Source: an uncultured bacterium (GTDB lineage Bacteria > Cyanobacteriota > Vampirovibrionia > Gastranaerophilales > Gastranaerophilaceae). Taken from it: a stretch of 64,000 nt of DNA. The notes beneath the pieces are model-generated. The model worked only from the letters and a program-made list of their open reading frames with translations. It made no database searches and was not told the origin of the DNA. Below are positions 45,861 through 55,455 of this stretch, in pieces. The first letter of the stretch is position 1. Every line of letters begins with the position of its first letter. The stretch is from contig CACYUI010000003.1 in assembly GCA_902777605.1 (NCBI GenBank), positions 1-64,000 on the forward strand, given 5' to 3'. A program made the translations under genes and the position numbers.

Positions 45861-48134
45861 ATGTTAGGTTTTTTGTTTAAAAAAGAAACAGAGAATTCTT
45901 GTGAAGCTTTAAATTCTTTTTATGCTAAATTGCGTGAAATGTATTCTTTTGACTCAATTAGCGAAGATAGAAAAGAATATTTAAAAGAAGAAATGGCACA
46001 TTACGGATATCTCCCTTATCCGCAAATAAAAGCATTGGAAGAACTCTCCGATGCCGAAGTTTTGTTTGCACTTGAATCGAAATGGGAACAAAACGGTGTT
46101 TTTGAAAACGGAAAATTTAATTATACAAACACAAGCGTTTTATCAAGAAATAATGTTAAAAATTCCGGCTGGCTTCAAAAAGAAGGTCACGACATAAAGC
46201 TTACAAACCTCGCAGGTCTGGGAAACGGAAACGAGTCAGAAGAATGCGGCAAATTTATGGATTGGCTAAGACAATTACTAATTCTTCCAACAGGTAATAT
46301 TGAAAACGGCATCTTTAACACTACAATGTATCTGATACCTTTTCATCCGCGTGAATTCGGTTGTGCCTATCTTCCGACTGCAAGCTGTGTAAGTCCGAAT
46401 TTGGAAGACAAAGAATTAAAAGAAAAAACAGGACTTGATGCAGACGGTCAGGTAAAAATGTTTATTGAGATGACTCAACTTGCAGGACACCCTGTTATAT
46501 ATGACATCCTTCCGCAAACAGGAAGGTTCTCAAAGCTTGTTTTATCAAATCCTGATTGTGCTAGATGGTTTGATATAAATGCGCTGATTGAAGAACTTAA
46601 CAAGCATGTAGATAAAGAAGCATCTAAACTTTCCGAAAAATATTCAAAAGACGATTTAGATATAGTAATCGGTATTTATAAAAAAGATATAAAAGGTGAA
46701 AGTATTGGTGATTTAACAGAACACTACCAAAATATTTTTAACGAAATTAATGAAAATTTAATAGAAACAAAGAAGTTTCTTTCAAACTCTATGCTTGAAA
46801 GAAGCATTCAGGAAAAACTTCATAAAAAAGCGAGAAATATAATAAGCAGAGTTTTGAATAATAAAAGCAAAAAGCTTACCGAAAAAGATATTACAAAGCA
46901 GGGTGAAATAATTCAAGCACTTATTAGCGAAGGAATGTGGCCGACTCCCGGCGGTGCTTGGTGTTCTGCAGGCGTTCCTGCTTTTGACAAAATGAGTGAA
47001 GGCGCATCTTATCCTATGTTTAAGCACTACAAATTCAATGGCGAAGATGTTACAGAATATGCTAATTTAGACTGTCAAACACCATTCTATTTTGTAAATC
47101 TTGAAAGCGGAAAATATAACAATGATGTCATAAAATTCTTTATTGATTATTTGAAAGATATGCAGTCAGAATTTAATTTTGACGGATTTAGAGTTGATCA
47201 TATCGACCACATTGTTGATGAAGTTTCCGAAAAGGATGGAGTACCGATTAGCTACAGAGCACCGAGAAAAGTTTTGGGAATGTTAAATGCTGCTATGAAA
47301 GACAAAATCCCATACTTTGCAGTTCTTGGCGAATATATGCTTTGGGATAATTTTTACAGAGAATATCACGAAGATATGGATTTTGACCTTCTTTGGGGAA
47401 ATGACATTGTTTCTCAAAGCTCTAAAACTCCAGAAGCGATTGCACAAGACAATTTGTACCTTTCAAACTACAATTTGTCTTCTAAAAAATCAACACCGCT
47501 TTCAATTATGAAAACATACAATAATCAAGACGGAGAATTTGAAGCCATTGACCGTTACCCGGGTCAATTAGGTCAAGAAGGAGCTTTGTTCAAATGGTTT
47601 AAGTATAAATTCCTTCCGGGCGGAAGGTTTGCTCAAAGACCTTGTATGTATATAGATGGTGATGAGTCTTTCACAAAAACAGGTATGGAGCATGTTATCG
47701 GAAACGAAGTTTCTATGGTCAGAGCAAAAAATTATGATTTTTATGCAAAATTTGATGCTATTGACAGATTTGTGAAAAACAACACTGTTATTACAGACGG
47801 TGAAGCGCATGTTATAAGACAAGATGATGACGGCTTCGTTGTATGGCAAATTCAAAAAGAGGGTGTAAAAAATTCTATCCTTGTTATTGCAAACTATCAA
47901 GCTCCAAGTGAAAAATTCTTGGTTGAAGATAACGGAAACTCTTGGACGGAAACAAGGGAAGGCAGAGAAGTTTTTGATAAAACCATTGAACTTTCTTGCG
48001 ATTATTCAATTGTTTCCGAATACAGATTTGACGGCAAAGACTACATTGAAGAAAAATTTGTAGCAGCGACAAACTCACTTTCTTTTGGAAAATTAATGCC
48101 ATCTGAATTTAAGATTTTTACGGTTATTAAATAG
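45861..48134 (+). CDS. GH13 (alpha-amylase superfamily) enzyme
   Basis: 757 residues from ATG 45861 (RBS AAGGAG). A large insert (about 270-370) is helical. GH13 elements: region I-like VIYDILPQTGRFSK, region II GFRVDHIDHI with the nucleophile Asp, region III AVLGEYMLW with the acid/base Glu, and a region IV variant TYNNQDGEF, where the usual His-Asp is Gln-Asp. The C-terminal beta domain is VIANYQAPSEKFLVEDNG. It acts on an alpha-glucan or alpha-glucoside, cytoplasmic; exact specificity unknown. Confidence 0.75.
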   Translation: MLGFLFKKETENSCEALNSFYAKLREMYSFDSISEDRKEYLKEEMAHYGYLPYPQIKALEELSDAEVLFALESKWEQNGVFENGKFNYTNTSVLSRNNVKNSGWLQKEGHDIKLTNLAGLGNGNESEECGKFMDWLRQLLILPTGNIENGIFNTTMYLIPFHPREFGCAYLPTASCVSPNLEDKELKEKTGLDADGQVKMFIEMTQLAGHPVIYDILPQTGRFSKLVLSNPDCARWFDINALIEELNKHVDKEASKLSEKYSKDDLDIVIGIYKKDIKGESIGDLTEHYQNIFNEINENLIETKKFLSNSMLERSIQEKLHKKARNIISRVLNNKSKKLTEKDITKQGEIIQALISEGMWPTPGGAWCSAGVPAFDKMSEGASYPMFKHYKFNGEDVTEYANLDCQTPFYFVNLESGKYNNDVIKFFIDYLKDMQSEFNFDGFRVDHIDHIVDEVSEKDGVPISYRAPRKVLGMLNAAMKDKIPYFAVLGEYMLWDNFYREYHEDMDFDLLWGNDIVSQSSKTPEAIAQDNLYLSNYNLSSKKSTPLSIMKTYNNQDGEFEAIDRYPGQLGQEGALFKWFKYKFLPGGRFAQRPCMYIDGDESFTKTGMEHVIGNEVSMVRAKNYDFYAKFDAIDRFVKNNTVITDGEAHVIRQDDDGFVVWQIQKEGVKNSILVIANYQAPSEKFLVEDNGNSWTETREGREVFDKTIELSCDYSIVSEYRFDGKDYIEEKFVAATNSLSFGKLMPSEFKIFTVIK

Positions 48135-48179
48135 GGAGTATATTTACGATTAAGTAAACTACGAATAATATAGGGATTC

Positions 48180-48207
48180 ACCGGCTTGATATTTAAGCCG
48201 GTTTTTC
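48180..48207 (+). terminator. Rho-independent terminator after GH13 gene
   Basis: ACCGGCTT (48180-48187) pairs perfectly with AAGCCGGT (48195-48202), followed by TTTTCTTT. Confidence 0.85.
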
Positions 48208-48272
48208 TTTAAGGGGAAGGGTAAATATATGTTGGTTCATAAACAAACTACAAGCCTGCTGCACAGAGTATA

Positions 48273-48473
48273 TTATGTATCCGAAATTACCTTCCTACAT
48301 TCTTCAACAAGTAAAAATGCCGATTCGATATTTTCTGACAAAATTGAAATTAAAGTTCCTTCTTTTGCGCTTCCGTCATATACATCACCAAGTGTTTCCA
48401 GAAGATTAATTGAATCCAAAAGTTTGCTTGAGATTTTTGTGCTCATTGTTGCCAAATTTTCTTTTATTTCCAT
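48273..48473 (-). CDS. Small helical protein divergent from RHH gene
   Basis: 66 residues from ATG 48473 (RBS GAAGGAAAA). Predicted all-helical (MEIKENLATMSTKISSKLLD, SENIESAFLLVEECRKVI). Divergent from a ribbon-helix-helix gene at 48594. A second pair with the same layout is at 55165-55608, although this protein and the one there share no obvious sequence. Could be a partner or target of the RHH regulator, or a toxin-antitoxin-like component. No catalytic motif is visible. Confidence 0.5.
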   Translation of the reverse strand: MEIKENLATMSTKISSKLLDSINLLETLGDVYDGSAKEGTLISILSENIESAFLLVEECRKVISDT

Positions 48474-48502
48474 AATCGTTTTCCTTCTATTTTGTATTAC
48501 CA

Positions 48503-48574
48503 AGTAGAATTAAATATAACAAAATAGAATTGAATTGTCAAATAAAATGCTATAAACTCATACTAAGTAGAATT
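48503..48574. promoter_or_regulatory. AGTAGAATT iterons in divergent RHH promoter region
   Basis: AGTAGAATT occurs at 48503-48511 and 48566-48574 and as AATAGAATT at 48523-48531, all in the same orientation, in the 120-bp region between the two small divergent genes. Short direct repeats are the usual operators of ribbon-helix-helix repressors, so autoregulation by the 48594 product is likely. Confidence 0.5.
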
Positions 48575-48593
48575 TATTAAAAGGTATATTCAA

Positions 48594-48743
48594 ATGGCAG
48601 ATGAAAAGAAAAGAATGACATTACTCATAGACCCTGAAATATTTGAAAAGTTTAAAAAACTTGCGATAGAACAAAACCGCACAGCAGGAAACTTGGGTAC
48701 AAAGCTTGTCAACGATTTTGTAAAAGAAAATTTTAAGCAGTAA
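48594..48743 (+). CDS. Ribbon-helix-helix (CopG/Arc-type) protein
   Basis: 49 residues: MADEKKRMTLLIDPEIFEKF then KKLAIEQNRTAGNLGTKL. The basic N-terminus and beta-strand RMTLLID followed by two helices are the RHH DNA-binding fold, as in CopG or small antitoxins. RBS AAAAGG. A paralogue is at 55456-55608 (FVVIIEKEIFEEFKQIAQEK). It probably binds the AGTAGAATT repeats upstream. Confidence 0.75.
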   Translation: MADEKKRMTLLIDPEIFEKFKKLAIEQNRTAGNLGTKLVNDFVKENFKQ

Positions 48744-48790
48744 AAATTTTATCGACTTAGTAAAGCCGACCTATATTAAAATAAAATGAA

Positions 48791-51349
48791 TTAAAACTTT
48801 TTAAGGTGAGCATAAGCCGCATCCATAGCTTTTTTGCCCAATTTCCCAAAATCTATGGTATACATTGTACTGTCACCGATTTGTATAACATCTGTAATAT
48901 GCCCAATTCCTAATTTTTCATGGAATACACGCTCGCCTACATTGAAGTAATATTGAGTTGCAGTATTTTTAAGCTCTTTTTCCTTTTCTTGTTCTTCTGC
49001 AATTCTTGCTTCTTCTTTACGCTTTTCTTCAAGTTTGCGTTTCATCACATTATCTTCAAAAAACTTTCTTATTTTTTCTTCTTCACGCTCTTTGTTAATA
49101 GGGTTCTTTTTGATTATCGCGCGAGCAGGTGTTCGCTGAACTGTCGGCTGCTTTTTAATTACATTATTTATCCCCTTATTTACCCCTTTATTTACCCCGG
49201 GGGCAACAAAACCTGCTCCAAACCCTGTTGTCGGTTTTACATACCCGTCAGGAGTATATGAAGAAGTAACTGAAGAACTGTATGATGACCTTGATTGGGA
49301 AGAGTTTGAGCTGCCCCAATCATTGCCTCTTTGAGATTTTTTAGCGTAACTTACCGCATTTCTGAATGTACTTCTCTCATCTGAGTACTCATCGGACTCT
49401 TCCGTATCAAGAAGATTTGCGGGAATTTCCGCCAAGAATCTGCTTGGAGAATAGTATTTATATTCACCCCACATTTGCCGGCGCTTTGCCGTTGTTAAGT
49501 ATAATTTTGTTTCTGCTCTTGTTACACCTACATACATAAGTCTGCGCTCTTCTTCCAATTCGGAAAGTGTATTAGAACATCTTGCCGAGGGGAAAATGCC
49601 TTCGTCACATCCTGCAAGAAATACAATAGGGAATTCCAAGCCTTTTGAAGCATGCAAGGTCATTAAAGTGACATTGTTTGCAATTTCGTCCATGCCGTCA
49701 ATATCAGACACCAAAGACACTTGAGCCAAAAATTCGCCCAAAATATTATCCTGTTCTTCCGGCTCAAATTCATTCGCTACATTTACAAGTTCTTGTAAGT
49801 TTTCTATTCTGATTTCATCTTCATCAGTTCCCGATGCTTGAAGTTCTCTCAAATATCCGCTCTTTTCAAGAATGAGTCCCAAAAATTCAGGAAGAGAGTA
49901 TTTCTGCTCTGCCTCTTTAAATTTTGAAATCAATGTTGCAAAGTCTTTTAATTTTGCTGCCGTTCCCGATTTAATGGTAGAAATATTATCTACATCCATA
50001 ATCGCAGCATAAAGGCTTATGTCGTTTTCATCGGCGTACTCTTGCAAATGTTTTAAGGTAGTTTCACCAATTGCGCGTTTTGGAACATTTATAATCCTTC
50101 TAAGCGACTGAGAATCATCGTTATTATACACAAGTTTCAAATACGCAATTGCATCTTTAATCTCTTTTCTGTCATAGAACTTTAAGCCACCATAAATTCT
50201 ATATGGTATTCCCGCCGCAATCAACGCTTCTTCTAATGCACGGGATTGATTATTTGTTCTGTATAGAATAGCAAATTGATTATAATTTTCTGAAGTATCA
50301 CGAATAGATTTTACTATATAATTTGCCTCATCTGCCTCATCCTGAGCTTCATATAATGAAATTTTCTCACCATCTCCTTTTTGAGAATAAAGCACTTTCT
50401 CTACACGCTCTTCATTATTTTCAATTATTGAGTTTGCAGCATTCAATATATTTGCTGTTGAACGGTAGTTTTGCTCTAATTTCACCAGTTTTGCGTTTGG
50501 AAAATCTTTTTGGAAATTCATAATAATTCTAAAATCCGCACCACGCCAGCTATATATTGATTGGTCAATATCCCCTACTACACAAAGAGAACGAGTTTCG
50601 GGAATATCAGATTGCAAATTTGTATATAATGCACGAACTAATTGATACTGAGCTTGATTTGTATCCTGATATTCGTCAACAAGAATGTGCTGAAATTTGT
50701 TATAATATTTTGCCCTGACCTCCGGATTTTGTTCAAGAAGTTTTACACAAAGCATTAGCATATCGTCAAAATCTATTGCATTATTATTATTGAGCGTATT
50801 TTCATAAAACTCAAAAACTTTTGCGATATTTTGGGATTTGAAATCACGAGCAAATGTTGCAAAAGTATATGCATCTTGCATTTTGTTTTTAGCATTGGAA
50901 ATAATCGCTTTTATTAGCTTTGGTTGATAAATTTTATCATCAAGGTTAATCTTTTTGATACCTTGCTTTATTATTGCAAGAGAATCAGTTTCATCATAAA
51001 TAGTAAAGTTTTTATCCAGTTTTTTACCTGATTGAAAAGAGTAATTTTCAATATCCTGTCTTAAAATTCGTCCGCAAATACTGTGAAAAGTACCTACCCA
51101 CATATATTTGACAATATTTTCACCTACAATTTTTGCAAGCCGTTCTCTCATTTCTTTTGCGGCTTTATTGGTAAAAGTTACCGCTAAAATCTTTCCCGCA
51201 ACTGCGCCATGTTGTATCATATAAGCAATTCTTGAAGTCAAAACCTTAGTTTTTCCACTGCCCGCGCCGGCTAAAACAAGCAGCGCCCCTTGCGTAGTCT
51301 GAACTGCATCTGCTTGTTCTTTGTTAAGGTTTTCTAAAATATTTTCCAT
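48791..51349 (-). CDS. pcrA: UvrD/PcrA-type 3'-5' DNA helicase
   Basis: 852 residues from ATG 51349; an upstream TTG would add four. SF1 motifs: Q-motif LNKEQADAV, Walker A LAGAGSGKTKVL, DEYQDTNQAQ (II), GDIDQSIYSWRGAD (III), LEQNYRST (IV), TLHASKGLEFPIVFL (V), EEERRLMYVGVTRA (VI). The long Ser-, Lys- and Glu-rich C-terminal linker ends in a Tudor-like segment (VGERVFHEKLGIGHI), typical of PcrA's RNA-polymerase-interacting tail. Roles in repair and replication restart. Confidence 0.93.
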   Translation of the reverse strand: MENILENLNKEQADAVQTTQGALLVLAGAGSGKTKVLTSRIAYMIQHGAVAGKILAVTFTNKAAKEMRERLAKIVGENIVKYMWVGTFHSICGRILRQDIENYSFQSGKKLDKNFTIYDETDSLAIIKQGIKKINLDDKIYQPKLIKAIISNAKNKMQDAYTFATFARDFKSQNIAKVFEFYENTLNNNNAIDFDDMLMLCVKLLEQNPEVRAKYYNKFQHILVDEYQDTNQAQYQLVRALYTNLQSDIPETRSLCVVGDIDQSIYSWRGADFRIIMNFQKDFPNAKLVKLEQNYRSTANILNAANSIIENNEERVEKVLYSQKGDGEKISLYEAQDEADEANYIVKSIRDTSENYNQFAILYRTNNQSRALEEALIAAGIPYRIYGGLKFYDRKEIKDAIAYLKLVYNNDDSQSLRRIINVPKRAIGETTLKHLQEYADENDISLYAAIMDVDNISTIKSGTAAKLKDFATLISKFKEAEQKYSLPEFLGLILEKSGYLRELQASGTDEDEIRIENLQELVNVANEFEPEEQDNILGEFLAQVSLVSDIDGMDEIANNVTLMTLHASKGLEFPIVFLAGCDEGIFPSARCSNTLSELEEERRLMYVGVTRAETKLYLTTAKRRQMWGEYKYYSPSRFLAEIPANLLDTEESDEYSDERSTFRNAVSYAKKSQRGNDWGSSNSSQSRSSYSSSVTSSYTPDGYVKPTTGFGAGFVAPGVNKGVNKGINNVIKKQPTVQRTPARAIIKKNPINKEREEEKIRKFFEDNVMKRKLEEKRKEEARIAEEQEKEKELKNTATQYYFNVGERVFHEKLGIGHITDVIQIGDSTMYTIDFGKLGKKAMDAAYAHLKKF

Positions 51350-51444
51350 TACACTTCCCAAAATCCCAAATTTATGCTATTATACATAAGCATACAAAAA
51401 ACAAGCAGTAATGACAATATAGACAATTACAAAAGGTGAAAAAA

Positions 51445-52023
51445 ATGATTGAAATTCTTGATTCTATAGATGAAAACGAACAACAACAGTCGATAATGGT
51501 ACCTGTAGACGATGATTTAGATAAGGCAGACCATTCCCCTGACGCTGTTGATGAATTAGCATTAGAGCTTGCAACAATAAAACAGCCGGCAAAAAGAATT
51601 GCAATCATAGGTTCTAGAAATCTCGCAATTACTCATCAACAAATGATTGAAACTCTTGCAACAGCTCTTGTATTGCAAGGTAATACTATAATTACATCAG
51701 GTGGTTCATGCGGTACAAATGCAGCAGCTATAAGAGGTGCAATGAAATCAAATCCCGATAAATTAAAAGTTATTTTACCTCAAACAATCGGTCAGCAACC
51801 ATCAGATGTGCAGGATCAATTAATAGGTGTTCCAAATATTGTAGAACATTCTGACAGAGCAATGATGACACTGGCTGATGCTTCAAGAGTTTGCAACCGT
51901 GAGATTATTGATGACTGCAATCAAATGATTTGTTTCTTATCTCATACAAGCCGTACATTGCACAGCGCAATTGAATATGCGGAAGAAAATCATAAAGTAA
52001 TTACAGTATTCTATTTGGATTAG
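51445..52023 (+). CDS. SLOG/DprA-like Rossmann-fold nucleotide-binding protein
   Basis: 192 residues from ATG 51445. The acidic N-terminus (about 1-45) is followed by a Rossmann-like domain KRIAIIGSRNLAITHQQMIE, NTIITSGGSCGTNAAAIRGA and VILPQTIGQQPSDVQDQ, the pattern of DprA/Smf and LOG-type SLOG proteins (phosphate-binding GGxxGxNxxA). Full DprA domains are missing. It is followed by a HEAT-like gene 5 bp downstream, so they form an operon. Could sense a nucleotide signal; function not known. Confidence 0.65.
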   Translation: MIEILDSIDENEQQQSIMVPVDDDLDKADHSPDAVDELALELATIKQPAKRIAIIGSRNLAITHQQMIETLATALVLQGNTIITSGGSCGTNAAAIRGAMKSNPDKLKVILPQTIGQQPSDVQDQLIGVPNIVEHSDRAMMTLADASRVCNREIIDDCNQMICFLSHTSRTLHSAIEYAEENHKVITVFYLD

Positions 52024-52028
52024 TCATT

Positions 52029-53204
52029 ATGGATTTATTTAAGGCTCTTACAGGGAAAAACCCTGCTGAATTTGAGCATGCAGCTCATGTTCTTGTTGAT
52101 ACACCGGATACAGAACTGTTTAAAAAACTTGTTAAGCAGGAAGACTTTTTATTTGATTTTGTAAAAAATAATGTTGCAAAAAGAATTCAAAATGCTTGCA
52201 ATAAAAATAATTACAAAAATCTGTTAGATTTTTTTGATTATTATTCTCCATCCTATGCTCCTGTTATAGCAGAGGTTTTACATCAATATGACAATGATGA
52301 ACTTTTTGAAGAAATAAAAAACAAATTTTTAGAAGGCACTAACTGTCAAAAATCCCATGCAGCAAAGTTTTTTAGTTTTTTAGATAATGATAAAATTATT
52401 GAATTATTACCCAAAATCAGGGAATTTTCAGAGTCGGATGATGAATATTTAGCAGCAAATTGTATTGAGCTATTATCAAAATTAAATGACATAGAATCTA
52501 AAATTTGTGCTATAGAAAAACTATCTTCAAAAGAGGAATTTGAACAATATAATGCGATAAAATTTTTGGTAACTTACGGTGCTAAAGACTCTTTACCCCA
52601 AATTATTGAAGTAATGAAACAATCTTCGCTTTCAGAAAATATTGCTTCAGCAATCCCATTTTTAACGCCAATTGAGGAAATTTTGAAAGAAGATTTTGAT
52701 TCAGGCATTTTAGTTATGTGTAATATTGTTAGTGCTATTCCTGAGATTCTTTCACCTTCGGCATTTGTAGATTATAACATATTTGAAATATTAGAAAATC
52801 TGTATTACAACAATCTTACAAGTTCATCCGCACTACTTCTTAGAATAACAAAAAACAAAGTTAGTGAACTTTTAGAAAACGATGAATATTTATTTGATTG
52901 CGACAAAAACACCAAAGATGAAATTAATAATTTGAACAAATTTTTATCGGAAATTAAAACAAGGAAATTAAACAGTCTTTTATATGACGAATTATACGAA
53001 GACAGCGATTTTGTATTCTTTGCGGTTGATTATGTTGATGACATCGAAGAGTTGGAAACGCTTTTGGATAGTCAAAACCAAACACTTCTTTTAAAAGTTT
53101 TAACGATTTTAAAGGAAAAACAAGTATTAACACCAAATCACAAAGAGATTGCTTTGAAAAATATTACAAATTACGAAATCAAGAAGGTTGTAGAAGTTTT
53201 ATAA
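52029..53204 (+). CDS. HEAT-repeat-like hypothetical protein
   Basis: 391 residues, cytoplasmic, almost entirely alpha-helical with recurring pairs of helices and Leu/Ile spacing (SDDEYLAANCIELLSKLN, AIKFLVTYGAKDSLPQIIEV), as in HEAT/ARM scaffolds. It starts 5 bp after the SLOG gene without its own clear SD, so it is translationally coupled to it. Likely a protein-interaction scaffold working with the SLOG protein. No enzyme motif. Confidence 0.6.
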   Translation: MDLFKALTGKNPAEFEHAAHVLVDTPDTELFKKLVKQEDFLFDFVKNNVAKRIQNACNKNNYKNLLDFFDYYSPSYAPVIAEVLHQYDNDELFEEIKNKFLEGTNCQKSHAAKFFSFLDNDKIIELLPKIREFSESDDEYLAANCIELLSKLNDIESKICAIEKLSSKEEFEQYNAIKFLVTYGAKDSLPQIIEVMKQSSLSENIASAIPFLTPIEEILKEDFDSGILVMCNIVSAIPEILSPSAFVDYNIFEILENLYYNNLTSSSALLLRITKNKVSELLENDEYLFDCDKNTKDEINNLNKFLSEIKTRKLNSLLYDELYEDSDFVFFAVDYVDDIEELETLLDSQNQTLLLKVLTILKEKQVLTPNHKEIALKNITNYEIKKVVEVL

Positions 53205-53243
53205 CCAACACTATTTTTTATACAAAAAGTTATGTTAATTTGA

Positions 53244-53534
53244 TTACTTACTTAAAAAATATTGCGAATTCCCAAGACTCATACCATGAGTAAACTCTTC
53301 GGTTAACTTGGACGACACTATCCAATTTATCTTGCCTTCAGGATATTTGATATAATGTTTTGTAGAACACATTGTAGAAACATAAGAAGCATCAATAATA
53401 TTCATAAACGAAATATCAACGCTCAAATTTTCACACCTGACACTGTCAATATACGAATTTATGTACTCTACTGCAAGTTTTGGCTCGCTAGTATTCGGTA
53501 TTAATACTTCACTTTGGGGTAATAGTTGTATCAT
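53244..53534 (-). CDS. Small hypothetical protein, STAS-like pattern
   Basis: 96 residues. The core LSVDISFMNIIDASYVSTMC has the strand-helix pattern with central Asp-Ala-Ser of STAS/anti-sigma-antagonist proteins, but the rest is too divergent to assign. Five-residue starts and ends look soluble. It is single, convergent with the HEAT-like gene and divergent from the next. RBS AAGGAAA. Confidence 0.45.
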   Translation of the reverse strand: MIQLLPQSEVLIPNTSEPKLAVEYINSYIDSVRCENLSVDISFMNIIDASYVSTMCSTKHYIKYPEGKINWIVSSKLTEEFTHGMSLGNSQYFLSK

Positions 53535-53660
53535 TTATATTTCCTTAACAACCATGCTATCGGCATTTTTTAAAATTTCTTTTACATAAATACTTTCTTA
53601 TCCTCTATTTGGATGAGAAAAATAAAATTTATGCAAAAATATTGTATAATTTTAACTGTT

Positions 53661-54092
53661 ATGGCTGGAAAAAATTTGTTTGGCAAAAATAAAATATTGC
53701 ATTTTATTGTGACATTTATTCTTATGGCAACGGGAATTTACTATTTTGGGCTTAATTATGTTCCGCACAAATTGTATGAAACACAAAAAATGCTCCCAAA
53801 TCAGATTGAATCATACTATGTAAATGAATGGTGCACTCCCGATTTCGGCAGAAAAGAAGCAATTTTGTGGGACTTAACAAGGGTTGACTGTTTAGCAAAA
53901 GATTATGCAATAGAATTTGATTTTGCTAAAAAATGGGCTGAAAGCATTGGGCAATCTCTGTATTACTCAAAAATGACAGGAAAATCCCCTGCGGTTGTTT
54001 TAATTTTAACTTCTCCCCTTGATTATAGATATGTTAATCGTATCGAAAGACTTGATAAAGGTATTAAAATATTTTTAGTTAAAGCATATTAA
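53661..54092 (+). CDS. PDDEXK-like membrane-anchored small protein
   Basis: 143 residues from ATG 53661; an upstream ATG at 53613 lacks an SD and would pass through TATAAT at 53645-53650, which may be the -10 of this gene. One membrane helix (about 12-30, HFIVTFILMATGIYYFGL). The soluble end contains DCLAKDYAIEFDFAKKWAES, then IGQSLYYSKMTGKSPAVVLI, resembling a predicted PD-(D/E)XK-fold family (E-x-D...Q-x-x-Y motif). Nuclease activity is uncertain. Confidence 0.5.
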   Translation: MAGKNLFGKNKILHFIVTFILMATGIYYFGLNYVPHKLYETQKMLPNQIESYYVNEWCTPDFGRKEAILWDLTRVDCLAKDYAIEFDFAKKWAESIGQSLYYSKMTGKSPAVVLILTSPLDYRYVNRIERLDKGIKIFLVKAY

Positions 54093-54192
54093 GAAATGTA
54101 ACAAAAGCCCGCAAAACCATGTAAAAAAAGCAATTTTAACCGAAATAAAAACTTTATATAAGTAAGGTTAGATAAATATAGGTTAGGTAGGT

Positions 54193-54855
54193 ATGATTAA
54201 CAACATCACGACTATGGACTTGCGTCCACAGCTGACGGTTGCGAAAGCTACACCTTCTGTGTCAAGCATGAGCATGCCGGCAATACTGGGGTTTAAAACA
54301 CCCGTAATTGGACAGAAAGCAAATATTAGGGTTAAGAAAATAAAACGCGGAGATAATATTATTATCCCCGGAGAAATAGATGACGACTATGTCGATATAG
54401 TTGAGGAGGAAATTAATTCATCGCAATCAGCACCTCCTCAATACTCATCGGGAGGCAATCTGTTTACGACCCAGCCCAATCTGTTTATAACACCACCAAA
54501 ACCTCAGACGGTGAAGAGAAAATATCTGAAAAATTGTTATATTATAGACTATATTCAATCGCCCAAACCCAGGTGCGGACTTGGCACGGAGGCAATAAAA
54601 CAACTTGCCGAAAAAGCCATGTTTGATAGTAAAGCTGAAGGGCGTATTGTGACCTTTTCGGCACCAATAGTGCGAGAATCTTCTCCGGCACTGTTCTTTT
54701 ACAAGCTGGGATTTAGGTTTACCGAAACGGATGCGAATGAATATATGGAGGAATGTCTAAGAAAGAAAATTCCGGATATTCCCGCGCAGATAGGGATGAT
54801 GTATCTGCCCAAAAATCGGCTTCAAAAACTTTTAAGGTACGGAGAATTATTCTAA
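54193..54855 (+). CDS. GNAT-like lineage-specific protein
   Basis: 220 residues. The N-terminal leader (Ser/Met-rich, reading PAILGFKTPVIG at about 30-41) matches the recurrent motif of unknown proteins in this genome. The middle is Pro/Gln-rich. The C-terminal part has GNAT traits: acetyl-CoA-loop-like CGLGTEAIKQLAEKAM, VTFSAPIV, and SSPALFFYKLGFRF. Substrate unknown. The next gene begins 1 nt after the stop codon. Confidence 0.6.
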   Translation: MINNITTMDLRPQLTVAKATPSVSSMSMPAILGFKTPVIGQKANIRVKKIKRGDNIIIPGEIDDDYVDIVEEEINSSQSAPPQYSSGGNLFTTQPNLFITPPKPQTVKRKYLKNCYIIDYIQSPKPRCGLGTEAIKQLAEKAMFDSKAEGRIVTFSAPIVRESSPALFFYKLGFRFTETDANEYMEECLRKKIPDIPAQIGMMYLPKNRLQKLLRYGELF

Positions 54856-55149
54856 ATGGCAGATGTTAGTAACACAAATATTGATGCACATTATTCGACA
54901 AACATGAAGGTTACAAAACCTAAAATTGTCGCATACGAAGCTCCACCGGAGCTTCCTAAACATCGTCTTTTTTCTGATAAAGAAGCGACAAAAAAGATTC
55001 AACAAATAAATACAGATATATATGAAGGTGCCAAAAAGGAGAAATCAAATCATGAGTTCAGTTTTTCAAAGTTTTTTAAGATTTTTAGCGGAATTACTCT
55101 TGCTGCAATCATCATCGCTTGTATACGCAAGTGTAAGGGTGGAAAATAG
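54856..55149 (+). CDS. Small C-terminally anchored protein
   Basis: 97 residues. Soluble polar N-terminal part, then one membrane helix near the C-terminus (about 74-90, IFSGITLAAIIIACI) and a Lys-rich end (RKCKGGK). It starts immediately after the GNAT-like gene with no gap, so it is translationally coupled. A tail-anchored partner of that protein is plausible. No family recognised. Confidence 0.5.
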   Translation: MADVSNTNIDAHYSTNMKVTKPKIVAYEAPPELPKHRLFSDKEATKKIQQINTDIYEGAKKEKSNHEFSFSKFFKIFSGITLAAIIIACIRKCKGGK

Positions 55150-55164
55150 AGAATAACTTGGCTT

Positions 55165-55341
55165 TTAGCAATATTTTTCAAGTATTTTCTTAAACTTATA
55201 CTCAAAAAGATTACTCAATGCAAAAATATGACCGTAATCTTTATTCTCATCATAGCAAGCCCAAAGTGACTCATGCTCTATTTTGTAGAGGGAGTATAAC
55301 TCTCTAAGTTCGCCTACCAAATGTTTTTGTTCTGTTTTCAT
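55165..55341 (-). CDS. Small helical protein divergent from second RHH gene
   Basis: 58 residues: MKTEQKHLVGELRELYSLYK, IEHESLWACYDENKDYGHIF, then ALSNLFEYKFKKILEKYC. Helical, with a Trp-Ala-Cys-Tyr centre. RBS AAAGGA. Divergent from the RHH gene at 55456. The 114-bp intergenic region has AGTTTACAAACT-like dyads, suitable for RHH autoregulation. It parallels the 48273/48594 pair in layout. Confidence 0.5.
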   Translation of the reverse strand: MKTEQKHLVGELRELYSLYKIEHESLWACYDENKDYGHIFALSNLFEYKFKKILEKYC

Positions 55342-55455
55342 TATTTTATCCTTTCTATAGTTTACAAACTAATTATAAACCGTTTGCAGTTGAAAACAAC
55401 ATAGCTATAACATAAAATTTACATAAGTTTATAATTTTATGAAAAAGGGTTTACA

